DNA of 64,000 nucleotides from Maridesulfovibrio zosterae DSM 11974 (GTDB lineage Bacteria; Desulfobacterota; Desulfovibrionia; Desulfovibrionales; Desulfovibrionaceae). Each line of letters opens with the position of its first letter. Position 1 is the first letter of the stretch. Location of the stretch: NCBI RefSeq assembly GCF_000425265.1, contig NZ_AUDC01000002.1, forward strand, positions 1 through 64,000, in the 5' to 3' direction. Made by a program: the position numbers and the translations under genes. Shown in pieces: positions 25,530 through 34,980 of this stretch. The notes below the pieces were generated by a model that saw only the letters and a program-made list of their open reading frames with translations, was not told the DNA's origin and ran no database searches.

Positions 25530-28019
25530 TTATTTTGAGCAGCAACTGCCCCCGGACTTTTTCTTTTCGTCTTTTTCTTCATCGTCATTGCTGAAGCTTT
25601 TAAGTCCTTCAGCAAGGTTTACCAGTCTGGCATCCACTTTGCCATATATTGAATCTTCAGGGTATCTGCCTTCGGAATTTTTAATTCCTGCGTCAATACC
25701 GGTCAGTATTTCGATACCTTGTGAGATGTTTTCAACTGACCAGATATGGAATTTACCCTCTTGTACTGCCTCAATAACATCTTTGTGCAGCATGAGATCT
25801 TTTACGTTCGGTTCAGGGATCATTACTCCTTGTTTTCCGGTCAGTCCGGCGTGCTTGCAGCAGAGATAAAAACCTTCAATTTTTTGGTTAACACCACCTA
25901 TAGGCTGGACCTCTCCTTTCTGATTAACTGAACCTGTTACGGCAATATCCTGTCTGATAGGTACGTCCGCAAGACTTGAAAGCAGGGCGTACAATTCAGT
26001 AGATGAAGCCGAGTCTCCGTCAATTCCACCATAGGACTGCTCGAATGCAATACTTGCAGTTAATGAAAGTGGTTTTTCCTGTGCAAAAAGGTTACGCAGG
26101 AATCCGGACAGGATAAATATTCCCTTGTTATGTGTTGGCCCGGACATGTCTGCTTCACGCTCAATGTTGATAATTCCGCCTTTTCCCATTGCCGTTACTG
26201 CAGTTATACGAGAGGGCTTGCCAAAAGAGTAATCTCCGAGAGAGTATACAGCAAGCCCGTTAACCTGTCCGGTAACTGCTCCATCAGTATCAACGTACAA
26301 AGATCCTCTATCTATCATTTCCTGCAAACGTTCTTCGACTTGGTTTGAGCGTTTGATATGTGCGTTGATAGCTTCATCAACGTGTTTCTCTTCTACGCTG
26401 CCTGAACCGTTCCGCCCAGCGAAGTAGCTTGCTTCACCAAGCAGATCTGCAATATGAGGAAATGCTGTAGATATTTTTTCCTGACGCCCTGACATACGAA
26501 CGGCCTGTTCAACTATTGCTGCGACACCGGAACGGTGAAAGGGCATGAGTTTTTCTTTTTTTACGATTCTGCTGATGAAATTGGATACTGCTGTGATGGC
26601 TTCCAAATTCAGATCCATTGAAGTTTCAAAGTCTGCACGGACTTTAAAGATTCTTGGAACGTCGGGGTCATAATGACGTAGAAGTTGATAAAGTCGAGGA
26701 TCTCCTAAAACAACAACTTTCACTTGCATTTCAATAGGCTCAGGTTTGAGTCCCGTTGCTGAAATGAAATAATAAGGATCAAAGGTCTCAATTTCTATTT
26801 TTTCGGTCTTAAGGGATCGTTTAAGTGTGGACCATACTCCGGGCTCTACAATAGCATCAAGAAGGTTGATAACCAGATATCCGCCGTTCGCTTTGATAAA
26901 TGATCCCGCTTTAATTTTGGTGAAGTCGGTGCGCCAGCCCCCGTGTCGGTCCATTACTCTCTCAATAGAGCCAAACAGGTTGCGATATGTCGGGTAAGCC
27001 TCAAAGTGAACTGGAGGCCCTGACTGTTCAGAGTTATCCACCAGCAAATTTACCTGATATGGGTGGAGGATAGCATCTGCTTGTGGGGGCATGAACATCA
27101 TACCACCTTCACCCGGTTGAGGCTTCCTTCCTATCATGCGCAATGAATCAAGGTTGTCCGACATATTTTCGAGCATTGCTTCGAAGTATTTGACTATTTT
27201 TTTATAGGTATATTTCTCCTGCAAGGGATTAATTAATTCCTGTGCAAGGGTAATAAACATAAGTTTGTCCACGTCATCACTCTTTTTCTTTACTTCCTTT
27301 TGAAGCTTACGAACTTGTGCGAGGATGGTATCGACTTCTTCTTTAAGTTCTTTTTGTTTTTTTTTCAGTCTTTCAAATTCTTCACGTGGGAAGCGTCCTT
27401 TTTCCACTTTTTCTTCAAGCTGGATTAAGCGGATAGGTTCTCCATCAACCAGCGGCACAACATCCGGGCGTTGAAAATGTCCCATCTGCATATTGACGAT
27501 TACCAGACCTGAGTCTTTAACTTTATCTTCAATGCCTTGAAAGAAATCACGTGTCTGCTTTTCATGCATTTCAATAATTTCATTCTTTCGTGCTATATAC
27601 TCCTGACTTTCAAAAAGTTGAGGGATCTCTCGTTTGATACCTTCTAAAAAATCGTGAATGTCTTTTTTAAAAATAACCCCTTCGCCTGCAGGCATGTGGA
27701 TCAGAATGGGGGATTCACTTGATTTGAAATTATTTACGTAAAGAAGGTCATCAGGGGTATTGTCAGACTTGGATAGGTCCTTGAGCATTTTTTTTACTGT
27801 GGCCTGTTTACCTGTTCCTGCCGGTCCCGTTACAAATATATTATACCCTTTGAGAGGCATACCCATTCCGAAACGGAATGCTTCAACTCCTCGACACTGA
27901 CCGATAATCTCGTTCTCCGGTGTCAAATCGTCAGTTGTAGTAAAAGGGAGTTCTTCAGGGTCAAGAGTCCATCTGAGTTTTTCTATAGGCAGTTCTTTTT
28001 CTTTCAGAAGTGTAGTCAT
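25530..28019 (-). CDS. Lon-like ATP-dependent protease (LonB type, AAA_32)
   Basis: 829 residues. N-terminal AAA+ region with Walker A GPAGTGKQATVKKML (near residue 65), a long charged coiled-coil insert (about 190-300, rich in KKKQKELKEEVD), then Walker B-like and arginine-finger parts, and a C-terminal Lon peptidase domain. The catalytic Ser lies in IDGDSASSTELYALLSSL near 670 and the catalytic Lys in GGVNQKIEGF near 711, so the Ser-Lys dyad is intact. It lacks the Lon N-terminal domain. The last residues are Lys-rich and end GGSCCSK, an unusual paired-cysteine tail. Upstream lies hsp20 on the same strand with 20 bases between, so protein quality control genes are grouped, probably cotranscribed. 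Confidence 0.9.
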   Translation of the reverse strand: MTTLLKEKELPIEKLRWTLDPEELPFTTTDDLTPENEIIGQCRGVEAFRFGMGMPLKGYNIFVTGPAGTGKQATVKKMLKDLSKSDNTPDDLLYVNNFKSSESPILIHMPAGEGVIFKKDIHDFLEGIKREIPQLFESQEYIARKNEIIEMHEKQTRDFFQGIEDKVKDSGLVIVNMQMGHFQRPDVVPLVDGEPIRLIQLEEKVEKGRFPREEFERLKKKQKELKEEVDTILAQVRKLQKEVKKKSDDVDKLMFITLAQELINPLQEKYTYKKIVKYFEAMLENMSDNLDSLRMIGRKPQPGEGGMMFMPPQADAILHPYQVNLLVDNSEQSGPPVHFEAYPTYRNLFGSIERVMDRHGGWRTDFTKIKAGSFIKANGGYLVINLLDAIVEPGVWSTLKRSLKTEKIEIETFDPYYFISATGLKPEPIEMQVKVVVLGDPRLYQLLRHYDPDVPRIFKVRADFETSMDLNLEAITAVSNFISRIVKKEKLMPFHRSGVAAIVEQAVRMSGRQEKISTAFPHIADLLGEASYFAGRNGSGSVEEKHVDEAINAHIKRSNQVEERLQEMIDRGSLYVDTDGAVTGQVNGLAVYSLGDYSFGKPSRITAVTAMGKGGIINIEREADMSGPTHNKGIFILSGFLRNLFAQEKPLSLTASIAFEQSYGGIDGDSASSTELYALLSSLADVPIRQDIAVTGSVNQKGEVQPIGGVNQKIEGFYLCCKHAGLTGKQGVMIPEPNVKDLMLHKDVIEAVQEGKFHIWSVENISQGIEILTGIDAGIKNSEGRYPEDSIYGKVDARLVNLAEGLKSFSNDDEEKDEKKKSGGSCCSK

Positions 28020-28039
28020 GGCAGTCTCCGGTCCACGGA

Positions 28040-28462
28040 TTATTCAGCATTGATTGAAATAATTGTTTCTGGCTTGATGACGCATTTGAATAGGATTATT
28101 TTGAGCACACCGTCTTTAAATGTTGCTTTCACATTTTCAGGGTCAACCCGGCAGGGAAGAGGGATTGTTTCTTTGAAGTGACTAGTTCTTCTACCTCCTT
28201 CAAAGGTTACATTTTTTTCTCCAGAAATTGTCATACTGGTTTCTGCAACTGAGACTTCGAGGTCTTCAGCTTGAAATCCGGGCATAGTTGTTGACACTTC
28301 CAGTGACTGTTCAATCTCCTGCATATTTGTTTTGGGTTTACAATCTATGATTCCGCATACAGAAGGGATGCCGTAATCATGGCAAAGGCTGTTAAAAAGC
28401 CTGTCCATATCAATTTTTAATTTTTCAAGTTCCCGGCTTCCCCATGATGTTAGGTTAGGCAT
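28040..28462 (-). CDS. Small heat shock protein Hsp20
   Basis: 140 residues with an alpha-crystallin domain (about 50-135): EQSLEVSTTMPGFQAEDLEVSV (only part of this is strictly conserved), MTISGEKN, IPLPCRVDPENVKATFKDG and VLKIILFK. The C-terminal I-x-I anchor is only loosely present (TIISINAE). It binds unfolding proteins without ATP. Start at 28462 is supported by AGGAGA 7 bases upstream; a longer frame to 28507 lacks one. Two cysteines occur near the C-terminal side and one in CHDYGIPSVCG, more than usual for Hsp20. First gene of a likely hsp20-lonB transcript. Confidence 0.88.
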   Translation of the reverse strand: MPNLTSWGSRELEKLKIDMDRLFNSLCHDYGIPSVCGIIDCKPKTNMQEIEQSLEVSTTMPGFQAEDLEVSVAETSMTISGEKNVTFEGGRRTSHFKETIPLPCRVDPENVKATFKDGVLKIILFKCVIKPETIISINAE

Positions 28463-28802
28463 TTTCAGTCTCCTTTTAAAACAGATGGGAATATGAATTA
28501 AGTACAAGTTATCACATGGTGAAAAACATTAGCAACCGCTTTGCATTAAAAAAGATGTGTATTTGTATTGATAATAACCGAAATATTTAAGTCTAATTTA
28601 TGCTTAATAATTAAAAATCCTCACAAATTTGCAAAAAAGATCTTTTAAGTTTTGTTTTGGTACTGTTAGAGTCTTGCAACTTGGCGATTCATAAGCTATT
28701 TGGATCAACGCTTCAGGTTTTTGCATGGCATCATGTAAGTGTTTCTTTTTAGAGGGCGCAAAACATGACAAGTCTATTTATCAATTTTTTGAGGAGTGAC
28801 AC
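28463..28802. other. Intergenic region between hsp20 (minus) and the amino acid ABC operon (plus)
   Basis: About 340 AT-rich bases holding the divergent promoters. On the plus strand a weak sigma70-like pair may be TTGCAA (about 28673) and TATTTG 17 bases later; GAGGAG precedes the ABC gene start. I see no clear sigma32 site for hsp20, no hairpin and no small ORF worth calling. Confidence 0.4.
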
Positions 28803-29594
28803 ATGAAAAGGGTATTATTAGTTCTCATGGTTGCAATGATGCTGGCATTTGCAACATCAGCTATGGCAGATGATGGTTCATGGAATAAAATTGAAAAAGC
28901 AGGACAGCTCAGAATCGGGCTTGATGATGCTTTCCCTCCAATGGGTTTTCGTAAAGATGACGGAACTCTCGTAGGTTTTGATGTTGATGCTGCTGAAGAA
29001 GTTGGAAAACGTCTTGGTATCAAAATTGTCTGGGTACCTACTGCATGGGATGGTGTCATCCACTCTCTTAATTCCGATAAGTTTGATTGTATCTGGAACG
29101 GTATGACCATAACTCCTGAGCGTCAGAAAGAAGTTCTGTTCAGCAAGCCTTATATTATGGATGGACAGATTGCTGTTGTTGCCATGGGTAACAAAGAAAT
29201 CAAGTCCCACAAAGATCTCGGCGGAAAAGTTGTAGGTGTTCAGAAAGGATCACCTGCTCTTGAAGCTGCTAAAGAGCTTAAGCCTGCTGCAAAAGAAGTT
29301 CGCGAATATGACACCAACCCCAAGGCTTTTCTTGACCTTGAGTCCGGTCGTCTTTCCGCAGTTGTAATTGATAATATTTCCGGCCGCTATTTCATGTCTG
29401 CACGTCCAGGCAAGTATCTTGCTCTGCCCGGTTACATAACCACTGAACCTTTCGGTGTTGCTTTCCGCCAGAACGATAAATCTTTGCTTGCTAAAGTTCA
29501 GAAGACCATCGATGAAATGATCGCTGACGGCACAATGGGTAAAATCTCCCGTAAGTGGTTCGGTGAAGATGTCACTAACCCAGCTAAATGGTAA
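28803..29594 (+). CDS. Polar amino acid ABC transporter substrate-binding protein
   Basis: 263 residues with a cleavable signal peptide (ending ATSAMA, about residue 22). Family-3 binding protein features: LRIGLDDAFPPMGFRKDDG, LVGFDVDAAEEVGKRLGI, WDGVIHSLNSDKFDCIWNGM, TPERQKEVLFSKPY and DNISGRYFM. These bind polar amino acids such as glutamine, histidine or cystine in the periplasm. It heads a tight three-gene operon with permease and ATPase; gap to the permease is 3 bases. The exact ligand cannot be read from sequence. Confidence 0.92.
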   Translation: MKRVLLVLMVAMMLAFATSAMADDGSWNKIEKAGQLRIGLDDAFPPMGFRKDDGTLVGFDVDAAEEVGKRLGIKIVWVPTAWDGVIHSLNSDKFDCIWNGMTITPERQKEVLFSKPYIMDGQIAVVAMGNKEIKSHKDLGGKVVGVQKGSPALEAAKELKPAAKEVREYDTNPKAFLDLESGRLSAVVIDNISGRYFMSARPGKYLALPGYITTEPFGVAFRQNDKSLLAKVQKTIDEMIADGTMGKISRKWFGEDVTNPAKW

Positions 29595-29597
29595 GGT

Positions 29598-30632
29598 ATG
29601 ACTAGTATATTAAATAAACTCGGAAAGAGCGGGGCAGTTGCCTCGCTCTTTCTGCTGTTTGTCCTTCTTATTTTTCCGGTAGCATCACATGCTGGAGAAA
29701 AGTCTGATGTAATCTTGAAGCAGGCCGGAGATGCCCTTGCTACTGGAAAGATTGATCAGGCTCAGTCTTTGTTCGAGCAGATTCCAACTCCCGGTCCCGA
29801 AGGGGATGACGGGGAATTTGTTTATTCCCGCATGCAGCTTGCACGTATAAGTTTCTCCATGAAAGACATGGGCAAAGCGCGTCAGTTCGCTGAGCAGATC
29901 ATTGCGGTATATCCTGATAATGCTGAGGCACAAAATTTCATCGCATCCGTGGACAGAGAAAGTAAACCCGAGTGGCGTAAGGTCCTTGATGACTGTATCC
30001 GCTTTTTACCATCTCTGCTGAAGGGTGCATCCATGACCCTGCTGCTGGTTTTTGTAACCATGATAGTTTCGCCTATCGGTGGGCTTTTTATTGCACTGGG
30101 CAGAATCGGTAAAACACAACCTTTTTCGGGAATCAGCTGGTTCATTATCTGGTTTTTTCGGGGAACCCCTCTTTTGCTGCAGTTGTTTTTTATCTATTAT
30201 GGACTGCCGGCATTGGGTATTACTCTGTCTCCTCTGGCTGCTGCGCTCATCGGTTTAGGTATAAATTACTCAGCCTATCTGGCTGAAATCATCAGAGCTG
30301 GAATTTTGTCTATTGAAGACGGGCAGACCGAAGCTGCAAAAGCATTGGGTATGACATATTCACAGACTATGCGCAGAGTCATTATTCCACAGACTTACAA
30401 GCGTATTATTCCGCCATTTGCCAATGAATTTATTGCGCTCATTAAAGATACTGCACTTGTTTCAACTATTGCCATGGTTGAACTTATGCGTGCAGCAGAT
30501 CAAATGTTCAACGCATATTTCAACGTGACCGTGCTTGTTTTTGCAGCAGTTATTTATCTTATTTTTACGACTATGTTCACTTTCTTCTTTGAGAAGATTG
30601 AATATAAGGTCGGAGTATATGAAAGGCGCTAA
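29598..30632 (+). CDS. Amino acid ABC permease with N-terminal periplasmic TPR-like domain
   Basis: 344 residues. Instead of starting directly in the membrane, the protein opens with a hydrophobic segment (about 14-31) and a soluble domain (about 32-122) with TPR-like helices (DALATGKIDQAQSLFEQI, GKARQFAEQIIAVYPDNAEA). Then comes a HisM/GlnP-type transmembrane domain with WFFRGTPLLLQLFFIYYG and the ATPase-docking EAA loop EAAKALGMTYSQTMRRVI. The soluble domain should lie in the periplasm, where it could dock the binding protein. The ATPase gene begins on the next base after the stop. The fused domain is the unusual part; the transporter role is solid. Confidence 0.9.
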   Translation: MTSILNKLGKSGAVASLFLLFVLLIFPVASHAGEKSDVILKQAGDALATGKIDQAQSLFEQIPTPGPEGDDGEFVYSRMQLARISFSMKDMGKARQFAEQIIAVYPDNAEAQNFIASVDRESKPEWRKVLDDCIRFLPSLLKGASMTLLLVFVTMIVSPIGGLFIALGRIGKTQPFSGISWFIIWFFRGTPLLLQLFFIYYGLPALGITLSPLAAALIGLGINYSAYLAEIIRAGILSIEDGQTEAAKALGMTYSQTMRRVIIPQTYKRIIPPFANEFIALIKDTALVSTIAMVELMRAADQMFNAYFNVTVLVFAAVIYLIFTTMFTFFFEKIEYKVGVYERR

Positions 30633-31397
30633 ATGGAAACCATTTTAGAATTAAAACAGGTCGTCAAGACTTTCGGAAAGCTCGTAGCGGTTAATCATAT
30701 TGATCTCAAAATTGCACGAGGCGAGAAAGTCGTAATTGTTGGTCCCAGTGGTTCTGGGAAGTCAACTTTGCTGCGTACTATGAATTTTTTGGAAACCATT
30801 GATTCCGGTGAGCTCTTTTTCGAGGGTGAACTCTGTGGTTATACATATACTGATGGTAATCCTGTACTGGATTCCCAGAAGAACCTTTGCGCTTTACGCT
30901 CTGAAATAGGCATGGTTTTTCAGCAATTTAACCTCTTCCCGCATATGACAGTTCTACAGAATGTTATGGAAGGGCAGGTCACTGTGTTGAAGAAGAGCAA
31001 AGCTGAAGCCCGCGAAACAGCGCTTCAGATGCTTGAAAAAGTAGGACTTTCAGATCGATCGACTGTTTTTCCGGTAACATTGTCCGGTGGCCAGAAGCAG
31101 CGTGTTGCCATTGCCAGAGCTTTGGCAATGAAGCCTAAGATGATGCTCTTTGATGAACCTACATCGGCTCTGGACCCTGAACTTGTCGGAGAAGTTTTTG
31201 ATACTATTCGGTCACTTGCCGATGACGGTATGACCATGGTTATCGTAACTCATAATATGGGGTTTGCCCGTGAAGTTGCTGATACTGTAATTTTTATGGA
31301 ATCAGGTGATTTTATTGCGAAAGGAACTCCTGCTGAGTTCTTTTCCGCTGACACTCAGCATCCCCGTATTAAAGAATTCATGGATAAGTTACTGTAA
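30633..31397 (+). CDS. Amino acid ABC transporter ATPase
   Basis: 254 residues, full ABC ATPase: Walker A GPSGSGKST, Q-loop FQQFNLFPHMTVLQNV, signature LSGGQKQRVAIARAL, Walker B MMLFDEPTSALDPE and switch His in IVTHNMGF. It powers the permease coded just before. A small insertion after residue 60 (CGYTYTDGNPVLDS) is common in GlnQ/HisP homologues. Third and last gene of the operon; terminator follows. Confidence 0.95.
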   Translation: METILELKQVVKTFGKLVAVNHIDLKIARGEKVVIVGPSGSGKSTLLRTMNFLETIDSGELFFEGELCGYTYTDGNPVLDSQKNLCALRSEIGMVFQQFNLFPHMTVLQNVMEGQVTVLKKSKAEARETALQMLEKVGLSDRSTVFPVTLSGGQKQRVAIARALAMKPKMMLFDEPTSALDPELVGEVFDTIRSLADDGMTMVIVTHNMGFAREVADTVIFMESGDFIAKGTPAEFFSADTQHPRIKEFMDKLL

Positions 31398-31420
31398 GTG
31401 ATATCTTACTGAACTATACG

Positions 31421-31452
31421 AGGCATCCGTGAGAAATCATGGGTGCCTTTTC
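31421..31452 (+). terminator. Terminator of the amino acid ABC operon
   Basis: Twelve-bp stem (31421-31432 with 31437-31448) closed by a GAAA tetraloop and followed by TTTTCTTTT. Confidence 0.9.
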
Positions 31453-31504
31453 TTTTGTGTTGAAATCTTGAAGTTTCTTCATCACTAATCTAATGTAGTG
31501 TCTA

Positions 31505-32611
31505 ATGCATAAAATAATATCTGAATTTTATAGAATTTTTATCAGGCCGATTGACCCTGGCTTGTTTATTACTAAGTACGCGTTGAAATCTATTGCAGCA
31601 TGCGCAGTATCTCTTGGGCTGGCCTATTTAATGGGCATGAGTGGTAAGCACATGCAGTGGTGCGGTTATGGTTCTGTTGCGCTTGTGCTTTTCAGAGCTG
31701 GGAGTACGCTTGCAAAGCGCAAGATTGTAGCGGTTATTCTTGGATTACTTCTTATCTGTTTGGTTCCTGTTTCAACCTTTATTGGCAATTATACATTTGC
31801 ACTTGAGATTTATCTTTTCTTATTAGCCTTTGGTGTTTTCTTCGCTCCAGTTCTGGGAGTGGCTGCAGGTACTGTCGGGTTAGGAACACTTATCGTTAAT
31901 TTACTGGCATTGACTTCACCGGATACTTTTATAGCAGGATTGCAAAGGTCTGGAGCGATTTTTTTTGGAGCATCGGTTGTATATATTTTTATTTTCCATT
32001 TGTGGCCTCTGAGACCTGAAAAAATTTTGAATCGTGCCGGTTCTGTCGCACTAACGGATATAGGTGATTATTTTCGTGCTGTGGCGTCATCCGGCGGGAG
32101 TCATAAAGATTTGCAACAGTTGGCTGAGATTCATGAGCGTACAGTTGAGTCTGTCAGACGGTACAGGGGATTTATGGAAGCTATGAATGTTGATCCTGTT
32201 AAAGATCTTGGTAGCTATGAGGGACCGTCAGCTTTGTATGCTCTCCTTGTCCGTATGATTGAAGCAGTTGTCGGACTTTCAAATAGCCGCCAGTTTGCGG
32301 ATCATAGTGCTGTTTTTTCTGACATGCGTTTTATATTCAGTGATATTGCTGGTAAAAGCTCAGTTGCATTTGATGTTCTTGCTGCAAAACTTTCTACAGG
32401 AAAAGGCGATGTAAATCTGAAGGAAATAGATGACGGAATTGCGGATTTAGAATCAAGATTACTGCGTCTTGGAGCCTATAAGCGTGATGATGGGTTGCGA
32501 GATGAGTTTCTCGAAGCCTGGGGAGCTATTTATGGCTTACGTAATCTAAGTCTTGAGTTTGCAGAAATGAATAAACTTTGCTGTTCCGGAGGTGCTTGCA
32601 GTGTTCGCTGA
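31505..32611 (+). CDS. FUSC-family membrane protein (first of a pair)
   Basis: 368 residues. Five to six membrane helices in the first 175 residues (KSIAACAVSLGLAYLMG, VAVILGLLLICLVPVS, LEIYLFLLAFGVFFAP), then a mainly helical cytoplasmic half. This is a half-size version of the fusaric acid resistance/aromatic acid exporter (AaeB/YccS) family, whose full-size members have two such units. The tail has clustered cysteines (CCSGGACSVR). The next gene codes a second half-unit and overlaps this one by about 11 bases, so the pair likely forms a heteromer. Substrate unknown. Confidence 0.75.
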   Translation: MHKIISEFYRIFIRPIDPGLFITKYALKSIAACAVSLGLAYLMGMSGKHMQWCGYGSVALVLFRAGSTLAKRKIVAVILGLLLICLVPVSTFIGNYTFALEIYLFLLAFGVFFAPVLGVAAGTVGLGTLIVNLLALTSPDTFIAGLQRSGAIFFGASVVYIFIFHLWPLRPEKILNRAGSVALTDIGDYFRAVASSGGSHKDLQQLAEIHERTVESVRRYRGFMEAMNVDPVKDLGSYEGPSALYALLVRMIEAVVGLSNSRQFADHSAVFSDMRFIFSDIAGKSSVAFDVLAAKLSTGKGDVNLKEIDDGIADLESRLLRLGAYKRDDGLRDEFLEAWGAIYGLRNLSLEFAEMNKLCCSGGACSVR

Positions 32612-33689
32612 TGTTCTAAGCACCATCAAAAAAGAATTTCGTTGGAATTCAGTATCGTTCAGACATGCTTTTAAAGCTGCTGCAGCAATAACTTTTGCGA
32701 TTGTCGCAGCAAGGTTCCTTGGTCTACGCCATGCTGTCTGGCTTCCGATCAGTGTAATAGTCATTATGCGTCCTTCAGTTGGAGGGACATTGAGAATCGG
32801 TTGGAAACGGTTATGGGGAACTGTTCTAGGTGCAGCGCTTGGAGTATGCATTCTGTTTTTAGATCCTGGAGCGGGAGTGCTGTACGGGCTGATAGCGCTA
32901 TCTTTTTTTCTTATGATTTTATTGAGGGTGTTTAACTACACTGCTTTTTCGTGTTGCCTGACCCTTGGTGTAATTTTATTGCTGGGCATACTTTTTACTG
33001 ATGGCTGGCAATTCGGTGTAGAACGTATACTCGATACCTTGCTTGGAGTGGCAATTGGAATTGCTGCGTCATTTGGAGTGTGGCCTAATCTGGCTCGCAA
33101 GAATTTGCGTAAAAAAATGGCTATGCTGTTAGAATTACAAAGTGTTCATTTTAAAAAACTTGCTGAATCATATTTATATGGCGGGGTAAGTGAACCTGAA
33201 CTTGTAAAGAGTCGTATTAAGGCATCACAGATGCTGGATACATGTTCTGAGTCTTTTCGTGAGGCAGCGGCTGAGCCGGGATTGCAAGGGTGGCAGCGCG
33301 ATTCTTTGACACGGCTTCATAGAACCTTTAGCCGTATGCATAGTCTGCTTATGACTATGTCTACGATTATTCGTAGAGGTTATGGAGGACCTCTTCCTTC
33401 TATCACTGATGGAATGAAAAATATTTTAGCAGATGCAGCTGATTATTATGCATGGCTTGAGTGCTATGCTTTAACCCCTGAGGAATGTCCACCTGAGCCA
33501 GATTTTGATCTGGCTATTGCTAATTTTATGTCAGCGGTTGGCGATGCTCGTGTGCGGGGTGACTTTGAAGCTGTTCCCATGGAACGTCGTAACAATATTT
33601 CGGCGTTTATATGGAACATCCGTGCTCTTGGAGGAGAAATTGCCCGTGCCGGCCGTCGTATGCATGAGCTTCGTTATGGACGGGAATAG
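32601..33689 (+). CDS. FUSC-family membrane protein (second of a pair)
   Basis: 362 residues. N-terminal six-helix membrane unit with the typical FUSC segment RHAVWLPISVIVIMRPSVGG, then GWKRLWGTVLGAALGV, followed by a helical cytoplasmic domain. I chose the GTG at 32601 because GGAGG lies 8 bases upstream; another GTG at 32592 overlaps that ribosome-binding site. It overlaps the end of the first FUSC gene, which shows translational coupling. Together they should make one exporter; aromatic acids or similar are the family's known substrates, but the specific one is unknown. Confidence 0.78.
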   Translation: MFADVLSTIKKEFRWNSVSFRHAFKAAAAITFAIVAARFLGLRHAVWLPISVIVIMRPSVGGTLRIGWKRLWGTVLGAALGVCILFLDPGAGVLYGLIALSFFLMILLRVFNYTAFSCCLTLGVILLLGILFTDGWQFGVERILDTLLGVAIGIAASFGVWPNLARKNLRKKMAMLLELQSVHFKKLAESYLYGGVSEPELVKSRIKASQMLDTCSESFREAAAEPGLQGWQRDSLTRLHRTFSRMHSLLMTMSTIIRRGYGGPLPSITDGMKNILADAADYYAWLECYALTPEECPPEPDFDLAIANFMSAVGDARVRGDFEAVPMERRNNISAFIWNIRALGGEIARAGRRMHELRYGRE

Positions 33690-33799
33690 ATTTATATGCT
33701 TTTAAAATTTTATGTAAATATGATATTCAATGAATTAGGCTATGCTACTGATTGAGTTGTCTTGTTTTCTGTATAAATTTTCAGCTAAAAGGAAGGAAC

Positions 33800-34933
33800 A
33801 TGATGCTTGATGAAAGCACTCCATATACTTTTGATCGCGTGGTGCGATTGGTGCTTGGAGCTGGATTCATTTGGATAAGTGTTCTGCTCTTGAGAACGCT
33901 TAGTGATGTGCTTGCACCGTTTGCCGTTGCACTTGCTTTGGCTTACCTGCTCAACCCACTGGTTAATTTTACAGGAAAATTTATTAAAAATCGCACGGCC
34001 GCAGTTATTTTAACATTGCTTGTGCTGCTGATTCCAGCAGTCAAATTATTCTGGTTGGCCATACGTATGATAGGTTCCGAGCTTAAGCATACCGGATTGT
34101 TATTGGCTAAACTTGTCAATGATTCTACTGTTGCTCATAGGGCGGCTGACTATATTCCTGAAGATATCTGGCATACAGTACTGGAGCTTGCCAAGCAGGA
34201 TGATGTACGCTCTTTTTTAAGTGAATCTGGATTGACACACCTGCTGCAGGTATCAGCTCAAAAAGCTCTGCCGGGAATATGGAATCTTGTCAGCGGATCA
34301 GCTCAGACTCTTGCCGCTTTAGCCGGAATATTTGTTATTATTCTATATCTGGTATTTATTCTTGCTGACTATGATAAATTAGCCAACTGGAGGAAACAGA
34401 TACCAGCTAAATATCGGGTACAGTTAAGTTCTCTGGTTGATGAGTTTACAAATGTAACTAATCGGTATTTTCGCACTCAGGCCTTAATTGCACTTATTAT
34501 AGGTTGTCTTTTTTCTACTGGATTTCTGATTATTCAATTACCTCTGGCTATTATGTTGGGCATGCTTATAGGGTTGCTTAATATGGTTCCATATTTACAG
34601 ATAGCCGGACTGATTCCAGCATTTCTGTTGGCAGGCATCAGTGCTTTGGCAACGGGTGGTAATATGTTGTATGCGCTTGGAGGAGTCGGAATTGTTTTCG
34701 CTGTTGTGCAGATCATTCAGGACGCAGTTCTGGTTCCAAGACTGCAAGGTGAGAGTCTAGGGCTGTCACCATGGATGATTCTTTTGTCTTTATCTATTTG
34801 GGGCAAACTACTTGGATTTCTTGGATTGGTTATGGCATTACCACTAAGCTGTATGGCTTTAGCTCTCTACAGACAGTATATGATAAATCCGGGTGAAGTG
34901 GGAGAAGTTGTGGAGACCAGTGACAGTGCTTGA
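33800..34933 (+). CDS. AI-2E family (PerM-like) transporter
   Basis: 377 residues with seven to eight membrane helices, paired at the N-terminus (FIWISVLLLRTLSDVLAPFA, ALALAYLLNPLVNF) and in a C-terminal group. The region GLLNMVPYLQIAGLIPAFLL is the family hallmark. Members export autoinducer-2 or work as Na+/H+ antiporters; function here is not predictable. Two adjacent ATG codons (33800 and 33803) follow AAGGAAGG; the first is given. The upstream frame to 33752 has no ribosome-binding site. Confidence 0.85.
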   Translation: MMLDESTPYTFDRVVRLVLGAGFIWISVLLLRTLSDVLAPFAVALALAYLLNPLVNFTGKFIKNRTAAVILTLLVLLIPAVKLFWLAIRMIGSELKHTGLLLAKLVNDSTVAHRAADYIPEDIWHTVLELAKQDDVRSFLSESGLTHLLQVSAQKALPGIWNLVSGSAQTLAALAGIFVIILYLVFILADYDKLANWRKQIPAKYRVQLSSLVDEFTNVTNRYFRTQALIALIIGCLFSTGFLIIQLPLAIMLGMLIGLLNMVPYLQIAGLIPAFLLAGISALATGGNMLYALGGVGIVFAVVQIIQDAVLVPRLQGESLGLSPWMILLSLSIWGKLLGFLGLVMALPLSCMALALYRQYMINPGEVGEVVETSDSA

Positions 34934-34935
34934 AA

Positions 34936-34972
34936 AAGCAAAAAGGGGTTACAGTTTTAACCGTAACCCCTT
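34936..34972 (-). terminator. Terminator of the tRNA-Pro gene (may also serve the AI-2E gene)
   Basis: Ten-bp stem (34943-34952 with 34963-34972). On the minus strand it is followed by TTTTTGCTTTTTC, right after the tRNA 3' end; the plus-strand tail is poor in T. Confidence 0.8.
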
Positions 34973-34980
34973 AAAATATC

